DNA of 64,000 nt from JBGSMX01 sp963790405 (GCA_963790405.1 CAWBOJ010000003.1:650748-714747); one strand, 5' to 3'. Positions 50,749-61,166 are shown, counted from the first letter of the stretch. Translations and numbers: made by a program. Notes: generated by a model not told the origin, from the sequence alone.

Positions 50749-50777
50749 ACCAAACGCAAACTCGAATGGCGTTTGGT
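50749..50777. promoter_or_regulatory. Perfect inverted repeat in divergent intergenic region, possible operator
   Basis: ACCAAACGC (50749-50757) and GCGTTTGGT (50769-50777) form a perfect nine-base inverted repeat with an 11-base spacer. GCGTTTGG recurs at 50821-50828, and a near copy GCTACCAGACGC occurs at 50778. The 231-base region separates the divergent ATPase and polyprenyl synthase genes, so a shared regulator site is plausible. Confidence 0.5.
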
Positions 50778-50911
50778 GCTACCAGACGCCAAAGTGGTTT
50801 GCACATAGTACGCACTCCCCGCGTTTGGAAGCAGGTTGCCCCGGGGGTGGGCGGCGAATACTATACGTGGGACGTTCGCCCGCGGCCGGACAGGCCCCAA
50901 CGGGGAGACAG

Positions 50912-51920
50912 ATGACGGGTTTCGAGCTCTATCTCAAGCGCAACGCCAAGAAGTTTGACGCGTACCTCGCGACGTTCTTCTCGAATGGCACCCATTCCGA
51001 CATGCGGCGATACCTCTACGGTCCCGTCGCCGAGTTCACGCGCAACGCCGGCAAGCGCCATCGTCCGCTGATCTGCCTGCTCGCGTGCGAGGCGGTCGGG
51101 GGAGACCCGGAGAAGGCGTGGCCCGTCGCCGCGGCGATCGAGCACTTCCACACCGCCGCGCTCATCCACGACGACATCGAGGACTCCTCGCTCACCCGCC
51201 GAGACGAGCCGTGCCTGCACGTCCGCGAAGGCGAGGGGCTCGCCATCAACGCCGGCGACCTCGCGCTCTCGCTCGTGTGCGGCACCGTCGTCGACGATCC
51301 GGGCCTCGACGACGCGACCAAGCTGCGCGTCCTCGGCGAGCTCGTGGCGATGACGACGCGCACGATCGAGGGCCAGGCGCTCGACATCGGCTGGGCGCGC
51401 GACGACCGCTTCGACCTCAGCGTCGAGGACTACCTGGTGATGGCCACGCACAAGACCGCGTTCTACTCGGGCGGCGTGCCGCTGGCGGTGGGCGCGATCA
51501 TCGGCGGCGGGACCGAGGAGCAGATCGACTCGCTGCGCGTCTTCGGCATGGCCGCCGGCCTCGCGTTCCAGATCCAGGACGACGTGCTCAACCTCACGGG
51601 CACCAAGGAGTCCACCAAGAAGGACTTCCGCAGCGATCTCACCGAGGGCAAGCGCACGCTCGTGAGCATCCACGCCCTCCAGCATGCCGAGAAGCGCGAG
51701 CGGCTGCTTGAGATCCTCTCGAGCCGCACGACGGACCCGGCGGAGCTCGACGAGGCGGTCGCGATCATGGACGCCGCCGGCTCGATCGAGTTCGCGGACG
51801 ACTACGCGAGCTCGCTCGTGCTCGACGCCAAGGAGCAGCTCGGACGCGACGCTGCCGACATCGAGCGCCAAGAAGCTGCTCATGTCGATGGCCGACTTCT
51901 TCGTGAAGCGGAGCAGCTAG
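50912..51920 (+). CDS. Polyprenyl (isoprenyl) diphosphate synthase
   Basis: About 335 residues. Trans-prenyltransferase that chains isopentenyl units, possibly making a lipid carrier or quinone side chain. GKRHRPLICLLACEAVGG, the first Asp-rich motif HDDIEDSSLTRRDEPCLH, HKTAFYSGGVPL, and the second motif AFQIQDDVLNLTGTKE with DLTEGKRTL are present. A shift near 51872 moves the end KKLLMSMADFFVKRSS. ATG at 50912 with GGGGAGA upstream. Chain length cannot be set by eye. It opens the glycan locus. Confidence 0.92.
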
Positions 51921-52066
51921 GCTGGGCGAAGGCGCTCGGTCTCGGCGTATCGCGTGTCTGCTATTCTATCCGCACCGTGAGGCGGATGGCTGTCTCGGCG
52001 GAACCACTTCGGGATCGAGGTCGGCGGTTTCCAGTCGGCACATACGTCATTCGCACGCATCTGGAC

Positions 52067-53120
52067 CGAAGAGGATTCTCTTCATCGTCGACCAGATGTC
52101 GCAATGTGCCTGGTACCGCTGCTCCGTTCCGGGCAACGAACTTGCCAAGCTGGGTCACGAGGTCGGGCTTGACCGACGAGCCCGTCCGAATCGGATCTCA
52201 AAGGTGCCGACATCATTGTCTTCCTCAGGCACTTCAGCCCGACAGGCTCTGCAGAGCCATGCAGACCGCCAAGTCTCGGGCAAGCTCGTCGTCTACGACA
52301 TCGACGATGCGCTGTGGGATCTGGATCCGACCAACCCGGCATATCCCTTCTACAGCCAGCCCGAGGTCAAGCAGGGCATCAAGGCGTGCATCCGCGAAGC
52401 CCATCTCGTCACCACCACAACCGAACCGCTCGCCAAGCAGCTCAGAGGGCTGAACAGCCAAGTCGCGGTGCTTCCCAACATGCTTCCTGCTGAGGCGTGG
52501 CCCTTCTCGGGAGCCAAGCCCCAGACCGACGAGCACGTGATCGTGGGCTGGGGCGGCGGGCCTCGCACTATGCGGACCTCGAGGTGATTCGCGATGTTGG
52601 GTGGAGATCCTCGAGGCCTATCCGAACGTCTGGCTCGTGTGTGCCGGGATCAGTCCCGCGCCGTTTCCGCCACATCCGCGGTTGAGTCTGCGCCCCCTGG
52701 GGCCCGATCGAGGAGTACAGCACCCGCTCCGCACGTTCGACATCGGGCTCGCGCCGCTCGTCGACTCCGCAGTTCAACAGGAGCAAGAGCGATCTGAAAG
52801 CGCTGGAGTACTCGATGGTCGGCATCCCGGTCGTCGCCTCGGACGTCGAGGCGTACAACGGATTCGTCAAAGACGGGCGAGACCGGCTTCCTTGCCAAGG
52901 ACCCGGCCCAGTGGCGCGAGGCCTTGGTAAGCTGATCGAAGATCGCGACCTCCGCGAGAAGATGGGCTGCGCAGGCGAACGCGTTGGCGCGCACGCCGTC
53001 TCATCGGGGACAACATTGGAGTTGTGGATCGAGGCGTACGGGTACAGTCTCCGTATGCGGATGGCACCACTTCAGCGTTCCAACCGGCGGAGCTGTGTCC
53101 ACTACACACGCGGCGTTTGA
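52067..53120 (+). CDS. Glycosyltransferase, family 1-like, heavily frameshifted
   Basis: Frame-corrected reading: RILFIVDQMSQCAWYRCSV, PGNELAKLGHEVGL, VVYDIDDALWDLDPTNPA, VAVLPNMLP, VIVGWGGG, YPNVWLVCAG, the donor-site region FDIGLAPLVDSAFNRSKSDLK then LEYSMVGIPVVASDVEAYNG, GETGFLAKDP and a tail ending SNRRSCVHYTRGV. It is a GT-B enzyme closely resembling the glycosyltransferase at 57453. At least seven indels lie between 52150 and 53010. The start is unclear; 52067 is where the recognisable N-terminus begins. Confidence 0.75.
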
Positions 53121-53916
53121 CGACACTACGGCCGGGTCCGCATTCCCTACGTTCTCTATGCTCCGCGTATGCCCACAACTCTGCGGGTATCAGGGCATGC
53201 CATCGTCTGGTGCATATGCTGAACGAGAGCGGTCAGACAGCGTACACGCGATCCCGGAAATCCCGAGTGGAACGAGCCATCTGGGCCGGACAGGTAGCTA
53301 TCGCAATCTACCCCGAGGTCATCGTGGGCAACCCGCTTAACGCACGTGGAGTAGTGCGCTGGGTGCTGAATACACCCGGCTATCTCGGTGGTGATTCAGA
53401 GTATGACCCAGATGAACTCGTCTTCTCGTGGTCGCACCGGTTCACGGAGGCCCCGTTGCTCACCGTCGAGCTGATGGAGAGAGATCTGTTCTATGACGAT
53501 GGTAGGCAGCGGACGATCGACTGCTACTACCTGGGTAAGGGACCACTGCGTGGAGCCGAACAAAGACGCGACAACGGATGGAATGACGGAGATAACATGG
53601 ACCTACCCTCCAACACGCCAGGAGCTGGCCGAGCTGATCAGGAGCGCACGCGACGCTCTACACCTATGATGACTGCACGTCGATCGCGGGCGAAGCACTG
53701 CTGTGCGGTGCGCGAGTGGTGGTGTTGCCGGAACAGAGGAGATCACTGAAGCTACGGCAGGGTTGATTACGCCTGAGGAGCACGAGGCAAGATTTCCTGC
53801 GTTTCATCGATGAAACGCAACGCCATTTCGGGGGCGAGTCGATAGCGTTTCGAGTTGCGGAGGCAGAGGTCAATCGAGAGTTCGGGGATCAAGCTCCCCG
53901 CCTGCATTCACGCTGA
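53121..53916 (+). CDS. Glycosyltransferase-like protein of the glycan locus, frameshifted
   Basis: Frame-corrected landmarks are VRIPYVLYAPR, HNSAGIRACHRLVHMLNESG, IYPEVIVGNPLNARGVVRW, LNTPGYLGGD, DELVFSWSHRF, then TWTYPPTRQELAELIRSA, TYDDCTSIAGEALLCGARVVVLP and a C-terminal helical end EAEVNREFGDQAPRLHSR. The SIAGEALLCGARVVVLP segment resembles the sugar-nucleotide site of GT-B enzymes. At least five indels. The start cannot be fixed and may overlap the preceding stop. Base composition is a little less GC-rich than its neighbours. Confidence 0.6.
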
Positions 53917-53970
53917 GATGATGTGCTGACCCCGGTTGCAATGGCTTGAGTCTACGTGCACCATGACCCC

Positions 53971-55039
53971 ATGAAAGCACTCATTCTTGCAGGCGGAAAA
54001 GGCACGCGGCTTCGGCCCATCACGTTCACGCGGGCCAAGCAGCTCGTGCCGGTGGCGAACAAGCCGATCCTCTTCTACGCGGTCGAGGCGATCCGCGACG
54101 CTGGCATCACCGACATCGGCGTGATCGTCGGCGACACCGCCGACGAGGTGCGCGAGGCGCTCGGCGACGGCTCGCAGTGGGGCGTCTCGATCACCTACAT
54201 CCCGCAGGAGGCGCCGCTCGGCCTGGCGCACGCCGTCAAGATCGCCGAGGAGTTCATGGCGGGCGACTCGTTCGTCATGTACCTGGGCGACAACCTCATC
54301 AAGGACGGCATCACGGCGTTCGTGGACGACTTCCGCGCGAGCGACGCCGACACGCAGATTCTGCTCGCGCACGTGCCGAACGCCTCGCAGTTCGGAGTGG
54401 CCGAGCTCGCGGAGGACGGCTCGATCAAGCGTCTCATCGAGAAGCCGGCGGACCCGCCGAGCGATCTCGCGCTGGTCGGCGTCTACCTGTTCTCCAACTC
54501 GGTGTTCGAGGCCGTGAACGCGATCGAGCCCTCCGCTCGCGGCGAACTCGAGATCACCGACGCGATCCAGTGGCTCGTCGACAACGGCCGTGCGGTGCGG
54601 CCGCACATCATCGGCGGATGGTGGAAGGACACCGGCAAGCTCGAGGACATGCTCGAGGCCAACCGCATCATGCTCGATACCATTGCGACCGAGATGCTCG
54701 GCGAGACCGACGAGAAGTCCGAGATTCACGGTCGCGTGCGCGTCGGCGAGGGCTCGCGCATCGTGAACTCGATCGTGCGCGGCCCGGCGGTCATCGGCGA
54801 GAGCTGCGAGAGTCGTGGATGCCTACATCGGGCCGTACACGTCGGTGGGCGATGGATGCAAGGTTCTCGGCAGTGAGATCGAGCACTCGATCATGCTCGC
54901 GGGTTCGCGCATCGAGAACTGCGGGAGCCGGCTCGCGGACAGTCTGCTCGGAGTGAATGCGGTGGTGCGCAAGGCCAATCGCGTGCCGGCGGCGTACCAC
55001 GTGATGCTGGGGGACAACTCGGAAGTCGAGATCATCTGA
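53971..55039 (+). CDS. rmlA: Glucose-1-phosphate thymidylyltransferase (long form), one frameshift
   Basis: About 355 residues. First step of dTDP-rhamnose synthesis, joining dTTP and glucose-1-phosphate. The nucleotide-binding start is MKALILAGGKGTRLRPITFT, followed by KPILFYAVEAIRDAGI, YLGDNLIKDG, the sugar site region SQFGVAELAEDG and GWWKDTGKLEDML. The C-terminal 110 residues form a left-handed beta-helix (ARGSRIV- and GPYTSVGDGCK-type repeats), marking the long RmlA type. One shift near 54815. No strong ribosome site before the ATG. Followed by rmlC. Confidence 0.9.
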
Positions 55040-55052
55040 GAAGGAGCCGAAC

Positions 55053-55508
55053 ATGATCGACGGCGTGAAGGTCAAGGACCTCAAGGTCATGCCCGACGAG
55101 CGCGGCCTGCTCATGGAGATGTGGCGCAGCGACGACCCGGACTTCGAGAAGTTCGGCCAGGTCTACGTGACCATGGTCTATCCCGGTGTCGTGAAGGCGT
55201 GGCACTACCACAAGAAGCAGACCGACCACTTCGTGTGCGTCTCGGGAATGGCCAAGGTCGTGCTGCACGACGATCGCGAGGATTCGCCCACGCGCGGCGA
55301 GACCAACGAGTTCGTGATCGGCTGGCAGCGCCAGCGCCTCATCATCATCCCCAAGGGCGTCTACCACGGGTTCACTGCGGTCGGCACCGAGCCGGCGATG
55401 ATCGTGAACACGCCCACCGAGCTCTACGACTACGACGAGCCCGACGAGTACCGCAAGCCCTTCGACGACCCCGAGATCGACTACGACTGGGGCGTGAAGA
55501 ACGGATGA
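55053..55508 (+). CDS. rmlC: dTDP-4-dehydrorhamnose 3,5-epimerase-family cupin
   Basis: 151 residues, somewhat shorter than typical RmlC. Cupin strands with VKDLKVMPDERGLLMEMW, TMVYPGVVKAWHYHKKQTDH (catalytic-histidine region), RLIIIPKGVYHGFTAVG and NTPTELYDYDEPDEYR. AAGGAGCCGAAC precedes the ATG. It overlaps the rmlB start (ATGA). Its place between rmlA and rmlB supports the epimerase role in dTDP-rhamnose synthesis. Confidence 0.85.
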   Translation: MIDGVKVKDLKVMPDERGLLMEMWRSDDPDFEKFGQVYVTMVYPGVVKAWHYHKKQTDHFVCVSGMAKVVLHDDREDSPTRGETNEFVIGWQRQRLIIIPKGVYHGFTAVGTEPAMIVNTPTELYDYDEPDEYRKPFDDPEIDYDWGVKNG

Positions 55509-56526
55509 GGCTGCTCGTCTGCGGCGGGGCGGGGTTCATCGGCTCGAACTTCGTGCGGCGGATGCTCGCGAGCGATCCGGAGCTCGAGATCGTGTGCTTC
55601 GACAAGCTCACGTACGCGGGCAATCCCGACAACCTGAAGTCCGTCGAGGATGACCCGCGCTACACGTTCGTGCGCGGCGACATCTGCGATCGCGAGGCCG
55701 TGGACGCCGCCATCGACGCGGCCGGCGGCGTCGACGCGATCGTGAACTTCGCCGCCGAGACGCACGTCGACCGCTCGATCGCCGAGCCCGAGGCGTTCCT
55801 GCACACGGACATCCTCGGCACGCACACGCTGCTCGAGGTCGTGCGCGAGCGGGAGATCGCGCGCATGGTGCAGGTCTCGACCGACGAGGTCTACGGCTCG
55901 ATCGACGAAGGCTCGTTCTGCGAGACCGACCGGCTGCAGCCGTCGAGTCCGTACTCGGCGAGCAAGGCGGGCGGGGACCTGCAGGTGCTCGCGTACCACA
56001 CGACCTACGGCGCTGCCGGTGATGATCACGCGCGGCAGCAACACCTACGGGTCGCATCAGTATCCCGAGAAGCTCATCCCGCTGTTCGTGACCAACGCGC
56101 TCGAGGGCAAGAAGCTGCCGCTCTACGGCGACGGCATGAACGTGCGCGACTGGCTGCACGTCGACGACCACTGCGACGGCATCGCTGCGGTGCTGCGCGA
56201 CGGCGAGCCCGGCGAGGTCTACAACGTGGGCGGCGGCAACGAGCGCACGAATCGCGAGATCACCTCGATCATCCTCGACGAACTCGGGCTGGGCGACGGC
56301 ATCATCGAGCGGGTCGCCGATCGCCCCGGCCACGATCGCCGCTACTCGATCGCGTGCGACAAGCTGCGCGGACTTGGCTGGGACACGCACGTGGACTTCG
56401 AGCAGGGTCTGCGCGAGACGATTCGCTGGTATCGCGACAACGAGTGGTGGTGGCACAAGATCAAGCACGGCGAGGGCGAGTTCGCGCAGTGGCAGCGCCG
56501 CTGGTACGAGGAGCGCGAGCAGGTGA
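55505..56526 (+). CDS. rmlB: dTDP-glucose 4,6-dehydratase, frameshifted
   Basis: About 340 residues, extended SDR. NAD motif LLVCGGAGFIGSNFVRRML, LTYAGNPDNL, NFAAETHVDRSI, STDEVYGSIDEG, the YxxxK in SPYSASKAGGD, and RGSNTYGSHQYPEKLIPLF, PLYGDGMNVRDWLHVDDHC, RPGHDRRYSIACDKLRGLGW, ETIRWYRDNEWWW. One shift near 56015. Its present frame runs straight into rmlD. The expected stop overlaps the rmlD start as GTGA in another frame, so a further indel is probably hidden near the end. Confidence 0.92.
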
Positions 56527-57449
56527 GCGCGCGCTACCTGATCGCCGGCTCGAGCGGCATGCTCGGCACCGCGCTGCAGCGCGTGCTGGCTGAGCGAGGC
56601 GCCGCGTACGAGGCCCCGCCCGAGTCCGAGTTCGACATCACCGATGAGGCCGCGGTGGCGCGGGTCGTGCGCGAGTTCGCGGCAGCGCTGCAGCGCCGGT
56701 GAGTCGGCGTACTCGTCAACGCTGCCGCCTACACCAACGTCGAGCGTGCCGAGGACGAGCCGGACACTCGCGTACCGCGTGAACGAGGACGGTCGCGCGC
56801 ATCCTTGCCGACGGCCGCTGCGCGACAACGGCCTGCGGTTCGTCCACGTCTCGACCGACTTCGTCTTCGACGGCACCAAGGGCGCGCCGTACGTCGAGAC
56901 CGACGAGCCCAACCCGCTGAGCGTCTACGGCGCGTCGAAGCTCGCGGGCGAGCGTGCGGTCGCAGAGGCCTTCCCTGACGCGCTCATCGTGCGCACCGCG
57001 TGGGTCTACGGCCCGCCCGGCCCCAACTTCCCGCAGAAGATCCTCGAGCGCGCGCGTGCGGGCGGGACGCTGCAGGTCGTCGACACCGAGGTCGGCTGTC
57101 CGACCTACACGCGCGACCTCGCGCGCGGCATCCTCGGCCTGCTCGATGCCGACGCGAGCGGTCTCTACCACCTCGTCGGCGCAGGGTTCGTGCTCGCGCT
57201 ACGAGATGGCGCTCAAGACGCTCGAGTTCGCGGGCCTCGACGTGCCGGTCGAGCCTGTCGACGGCTCGCAGTTCCAGACGAAGGCCGCGCGTCCCGCCGA
57301 CGGACGACTCGACTGCACGAAGGCGCGACTCCTCGGCGTCGAGCTGCCGCCGTGGGAGTCGTCGCTGCGCGAGTACGTCGGTGAGTTGACCGACGCAGGT
57401 CGGGTAGACTGGTTCGCACCATGTCATCGACTCGCACGTGGAGGATTGA
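56523..57449 (+). CDS. rmlD: dTDP-4-dehydrorhamnose reductase, frameshifted
   Basis: About 300 residues. Last step to dTDP-L-rhamnose. YLIAGSSGMLGTALQRVLAE, VNAAAYTNVERAEDEPD, HVSTDFVFDGTKGAPYVETD, the YxxxK in VYGASKLAGERAV, VRTAWVYGPPGPNFPQ, GCPTYTRDLARGILGLL and the tail TKARLLGVELPPWESSLREYV. Shifts near 56695, 56765, 56800 and 57195. The stop at 57447-57449 lies in the third frame just before the next gene and is inferred. GTG start at 56523. Confidence 0.88.
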
Positions 57450-57452
57450 CTC

Positions 57453-58460
57453 GTGAGCGAAGGTACGCAGGACTCCAAGAAGATCGTCTACCTGGTCAGG
57501 CAGTGGTGGGGTGTGGCGTGGTATCGGGCGCACGTGCCGGGACTGGCACTCAAGAACTGGGCTACGACGTCGAGATGACTGACACGGATCGATCGGCGCT
57601 GGGTCGACCAGTGCGATGTGTTCGTGACGCTTCCGACGCGCCGACTCGAAGCGTCTTGAGCTGGTGCAGTCACTCAAGGCGCGTGGGGCTACGACCGTTC
57701 TCGATATCGACGACGACTACTGGGCACTGCACCCTGAGAATCCGGCCAAGTGGTCGGCGAGATGCTGGCACGGCTCGCGACCATTGCCCGCGAGGTCGAT
57801 ACGTCATCACGACTCCGACGCCTGAGCTGGTCGACATCATGAAGCCGCTTCAACAAGCGCGTGCACGTGCTGCCGAACATGCTCCCAGACGCAGCACTGG
57901 CCCTCGCAGCCCAAGGCCAGTGCAGGCAGAGGGCGAGCCGCTCGTGCTCGGCTGGGCTGGCAGCACCGGTCATGCGCCGGACATTCGCATGGTCTATCAG
58001 CGTGCTCGTCCAGCTGCTCGAGGAGTTCCCAACCTGGAGGTGCAGATTGCCGGGTCGCCGGCGCATGAGGTTCCCGAGCATCCGCGCCTGATCAGGCCCG
58101 CGACTGTGCACGATCGAGGAGTACCCGAACCTGCTCGCGGGCTTCGACATCGCGATCGCGCCACTGGTCGACAATCGTTTCAACCGCTGCAAGAGCGACC
58201 TGAAGTTCCTCGAGTACGCCATGGTCGGTCTGCCGGTCGTGGCATCGCACGTCGCGCCCTACGCGCGCAGCATCAAGCATGGCGAGAACGGCTACCTGGC
58301 CAAGAACGCCAAGGACTGGCTCAAGTACCTGCGCCTGCTCATCACCGACTACGAGACGCGCGCCCGCATCGCCGCCGAGGCCCGTGCGTTCGCTGAGACA
58401 CGCCTCATCTCCGACAACGTTGATCGCTGGGTGAAGGCGTACGGGCTCGACAAGCCCTAG
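57453..58460 (+). CDS. Glycosyltransferase, family 1-like, frameshifted
   Basis: About 330 residues. GT-B enzyme paralogous to the one at 52067. KKIVYLVRQWWGVAWYRAHV, TTVLDIDDDYWALHPENPAK, VITTPTPELVDIMKPLNK, VHVLPNMLPD, LVLGWAGSTGHAPDIRMV, LEVQIAGSPAHEVPEHPRLI, AGFDIAIAPLVDNRFNRCKS, LEYAMVGLPVVASHVAPYAR and the tail DNVDRWVKAYGLDKP. Six or more indels between 57485 and 58110. GTG start with GGAGG eight bases upstream. Probably transfers a sugar, perhaps rhamnose given its neighbours. Confidence 0.85.
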
Positions 58461-58476
58461 GTCGCCGCGTCGCTCG

Positions 58477-59673
58477 CTACGCTGACGCCGCCAGCGCCGG
58501 ATCTGCGAACGCGTGCCACTCGCTGTGGGGGTGCTCGGCACAGAAACGCTGCCAGCACTGCTGCGCTTCCGTACCCATCCCCGCCGTCAGGTAGATGTGC
58601 GACAGCCTGAACAGCGCCCGCTCCGCTTCCCGGCTGTCCGGGTACTCCTGGACCACTCGCCAGTAGGCCGCAGACGCCATGTCGGGGCGCTCACGCCCCT
58701 CGGCCAGCGACGCTATCGTGGCAAGCGTCTTGGCGTCGATGGGCACGGTCGTCGCCGGCCCCTGGAGCTCTTCCCACGCCAGCAGGACACGTTCGGGCCG
58801 GCCTTGCTTCACGAGCAGCTCGACGGCCCGCCGCAGGTCCTCGGCACCCTTCGCCGTGTCGGCACCGTGTGAGCCGAAGATGGAGCGGACCTCGCCGAGA
58901 AGAGCCTCGGGGTCGTCCGGCGTGCGTTCGATGAGTTGCTCGTACTTGACCGCTGCCATTTCGTGGGAACCCGACAGCGAGTACTCGCTCGCCTCGTCGG
59001 CCAGGTACTCGGTGTCCGCATCGTATTTCGCGCCGAGCGCCAGTCCCACGACAGCTCCGAACACGAGCCCGCCGATGTGCGCCCACGTGGCCACTCCGTT
59101 GGAGTATCCGGCGGCGACCCACACTCCGCTCCACAGCTCGCCGAGAAACCAGACTCCGATCGCGACAAGTGAGGAAGGCTTCCATACGCCCCACTTGGGA
59201 TAGAGCCAGATCATGAAGAAGTACGCGATGCGCACCTTGTTCTTGTAGAAACGCACCATGAACAGGCCCATCACGGCCGCAAGGGCTCCCGAGGCACCGA
59301 TGGCCGGGATCGACAGGTACTGTGGCGTGAACAGCGCGGTGACCGCTACGTGCGAAAGGCCCGCCACAAGTCCGCCAGCGCAGTACAGTGCCGCATACCG
59401 GACCGGCCCGATGGCATCCTCGACAAACGAGCCGAACAGCCACAGGAAGAACATGTTGAAGCCGATGTGCAACGGGTCCGCGTGCAGGAACATCGACGTG
59501 AACCACGTGTAGAGCCCGCTCCAACCCCAGGTGAAACCGAACGCGGGAGCAATCGTTCGGAGCTGGAGCCACGTCCCAAAGAACACGATCACATTGAGCG
59601 CAATCAGTGTGATCGTGACCCAGGGAAGACCGGAGGTCCTCCGCTCGATCTTGTATGGCAGGAAGAAGAACAC
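58477..59673 (-). CDS. Rhomboid-family intramembrane serine protease with C-terminal helical-repeat domain
   Basis: About 398 residues. Six membrane segments, with HADPLHIGFNMFFLWLFG (HxxxN), the catalytic serine in PAIGASGALAAVMGLF and the catalytic histidine in ATWAHIGGLVFGAVVG. The remaining 180 residues (from DADTEYLADEASEYS) are cytosolic helical repeats of TPR type (MAAVKYEQLIERTPDDPEALL, AAYWRVVQEYPDSREAERAL). GTG start with GGGAGG upstream; a longer in-frame start would add a Cys-containing leader. The substrate is unknown. Confidence 0.9.
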   Translation of the reverse strand: MFFFLPYKIERRTSGLPWVTITLIALNVIVFFGTWLQLRTIAPAFGFTWGWSGLYTWFTSMFLHADPLHIGFNMFFLWLFGSFVEDAIGPVRYAALYCAGGLVAGLSHVAVTALFTPQYLSIPAIGASGALAAVMGLFMVRFYKNKVRIAYFFMIWLYPKWGVWKPSSLVAIGVWFLGELWSGVWVAAGYSNGVATWAHIGGLVFGAVVGLALGAKYDADTEYLADEASEYSLSGSHEMAAVKYEQLIERTPDDPEALLGEVRSIFGSHGADTAKGAEDLRRAVELLVKQGRPERVLLAWEELQGPATTVPIDAKTLATIASLAEGRERPDMASAAYWRVVQEYPDSREAERALFRLSHIYLTAGMGTEAQQCWQRFCAEHPHSEWHAFADPALAASA

Positions 59674-59859
59674 GTACTGCCTCCCAGCGCGCTCGCAGTG
59701 CCCGCAACCCCCGTTGCGCCTCGCCTCCGCTTCGTGTTGTATCGGCAACCTGGCGCGAATCGGTGTAGCCTCTTGAGGCTCCTCGGGTATCTTCATCACT
59801 AGAGACGTATCTCGCGATGGCGTGACCTGCGACCTCACCTGAAGAAGGAGCCTTCTGAG

Positions 59860-61062
59860 ATGACCATGCGATCGATTCCCGTTTCCGACGGCATCCACTG
59901 GGTCGGAGCAATCGACTGGAATCTGCGCGACTTCCACGGCTACGAGACGCCGCGCGGCATCGACCTACAACGCGTACCTCGTTCAAGGCGCCGACCAGAC
60001 CGCGCTCGTCGATACCGTGAAGACTCCCGTTCGTCGACGAGCTGCTCTCGCGCATCTCGACGGTCGTCGATCCGGCCGAGCATCGACGTCATCGTCGTCA
60101 ACCACGTCGAGCCCGACCACAACGGCGGTCTGCGCAAGGTCATGGAGGCGATGCCGAACGCACGAGTCGTGGCGTCCCGTCGGTGGCGTTGCCGGTGTCG
60201 CCGAGTACCACGACGGGCTCGAGATCGAGGCGGTCGGCGCCGACGACGTGATCGATCTGGGCGGCAAGACGCTGCAGTTCCTGCCGATGCCGATGGTCCA
60301 CTGGCCCGACTCGATGTTCACCTACGTCGCCGAGTCCAAGACGTTGCTTCCCAACGATGCGTTCGGCCAGCACCTGGCGAGTGCCGAGCGGTTCGCCGAC
60401 GAGGTCGGAATGGACCTCGCGCTCGACGAACTCGCCGAGTACTACGCCAACATCCTGATGCCGGTCTCCAAGCAAGTGGCCCAGGCGGTCGAGAAGCTCG
60501 TCGCGACCGGCTGGGAGCTCGATGTCGTCGCTCCGAGTCACGGTGTGATCTGGCGCGGCGACGGCATCGGCAGGGCCATCGAAGCGTACGGGCGCATGAC
60601 TGCGGGCGAGACGCGCGAGAAGATCGTCGTTGCGTTCGCCACGATGTGGGGTTCGACCAAGCTGCTCGCCGACGCGATCGCCGATGGCATCGCGGCCGAG
60701 GGCGTCGAGGTCGATCGTGTTCGATCTGGCGGAGACGCCGATCTCCACACATCACGCACGAGCTGATGTGGTCGCGGGCGTTCCTTCTCGGCTCGCCCAC
60801 GCTGCACCGGCAGATGCTCTACCGCGTCGCGGGCTACCTCCAGTACCTGGCCGGCCTCAAGCCGCAGGGCAAGCTCGCAGGCACGTTCGGCAGCTACGGC
60901 TGGAGTTCGGGCGCGACCAAGCAGATGTCGGGTCAGCTCGAGGCCATCGGGTTCGAGCTGCCGTTCGAGCCGTTCACGCAGAAGTACAAGCCAACTGCCG
61001 AGGATATCGAGGCGGCGCGCGAGTGGGGCGCGCAGTTCGCCCAGGCGGTCAAGGAGCGCTAG
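59860..61062 (+). CDS. Flavodiiron protein (A-type flavoprotein, FprA-like), frameshifted
   Basis: About 400 residues. Reduces O2 or NO in anaerobes. The metallo-beta-lactamase-like diiron domain has NHVEPDHNGGL (HxExDH ligands), MVHWPDSMFTY, LLPNDAFGQH and VVAPSHGVIWR. A flavodoxin domain follows (FATMWGSTKLLADAI, SPTLHRQML, GSYGWSSGATKQM). Indels lie near 59965, 60025, 60080, 60180, 60725 and 60745. AAGGAG precedes the ATG at 59860. No rubredoxin gene is adjacent; the electron donor must be encoded elsewhere. Confidence 0.93.
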   Translation: MTMRSIPVSDGIHWVGAIDWNLRDFHGYETPRGIDLQRVPRSRRRPDRARRYREDSRSSTSCSRASRRSSIRPSIDVIVVNHVEPDHNGGLRKVMEAMPNARVVASRRWRCRCRRVPRRARDRGGRRRRRDRSGRQDAAVPADADGPLARLDVHLRRRVQDVASQRCVRPAPGECRAVRRRGRNGPRARRTRRVLRQHPDAGLQASGPGGREARRDRLGARCRRSESRCDLARRRHRQGHRSVRAHDCGRDAREDRRCVRHDVGFDQAARRRDRRWHRGRGRRGRSCSIWRRRRSPHITHELMWSRAFLLGSPTLHRQMLYRVAGYLQYLAGLKPQGKLAGTFGSYGWSSGATKQMSGQLEAIGFELPFEPFTQKYKPTAEDIEAAREWGAQFAQAVKER

Positions 61063-61123
61063 CGTCCTTGCGTGCCGGGCAAGCACCTTTCGTCGCGTCG
61101 CGCTGCTTCCTGACCGTTGCAGT

Positions 61124-61166
61124 GTCATACCCATGTGCATACAATGAGTATGACGTATCTGCATAC
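61124..61166. promoter_or_regulatory. Operator-like inverted and direct repeats before the toxin-antitoxin pair
   Basis: GTCATAC (61124-61130) and GTATGAC (61148-61154) form a perfect inverted repeat. TGCATAC occurs directly repeated at 61136-61142 and 61160-61166. All lie within 57 bases before the antitoxin ATG, where ribbon-helix-helix antitoxins usually bind for autoregulation. Confidence 0.55.
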
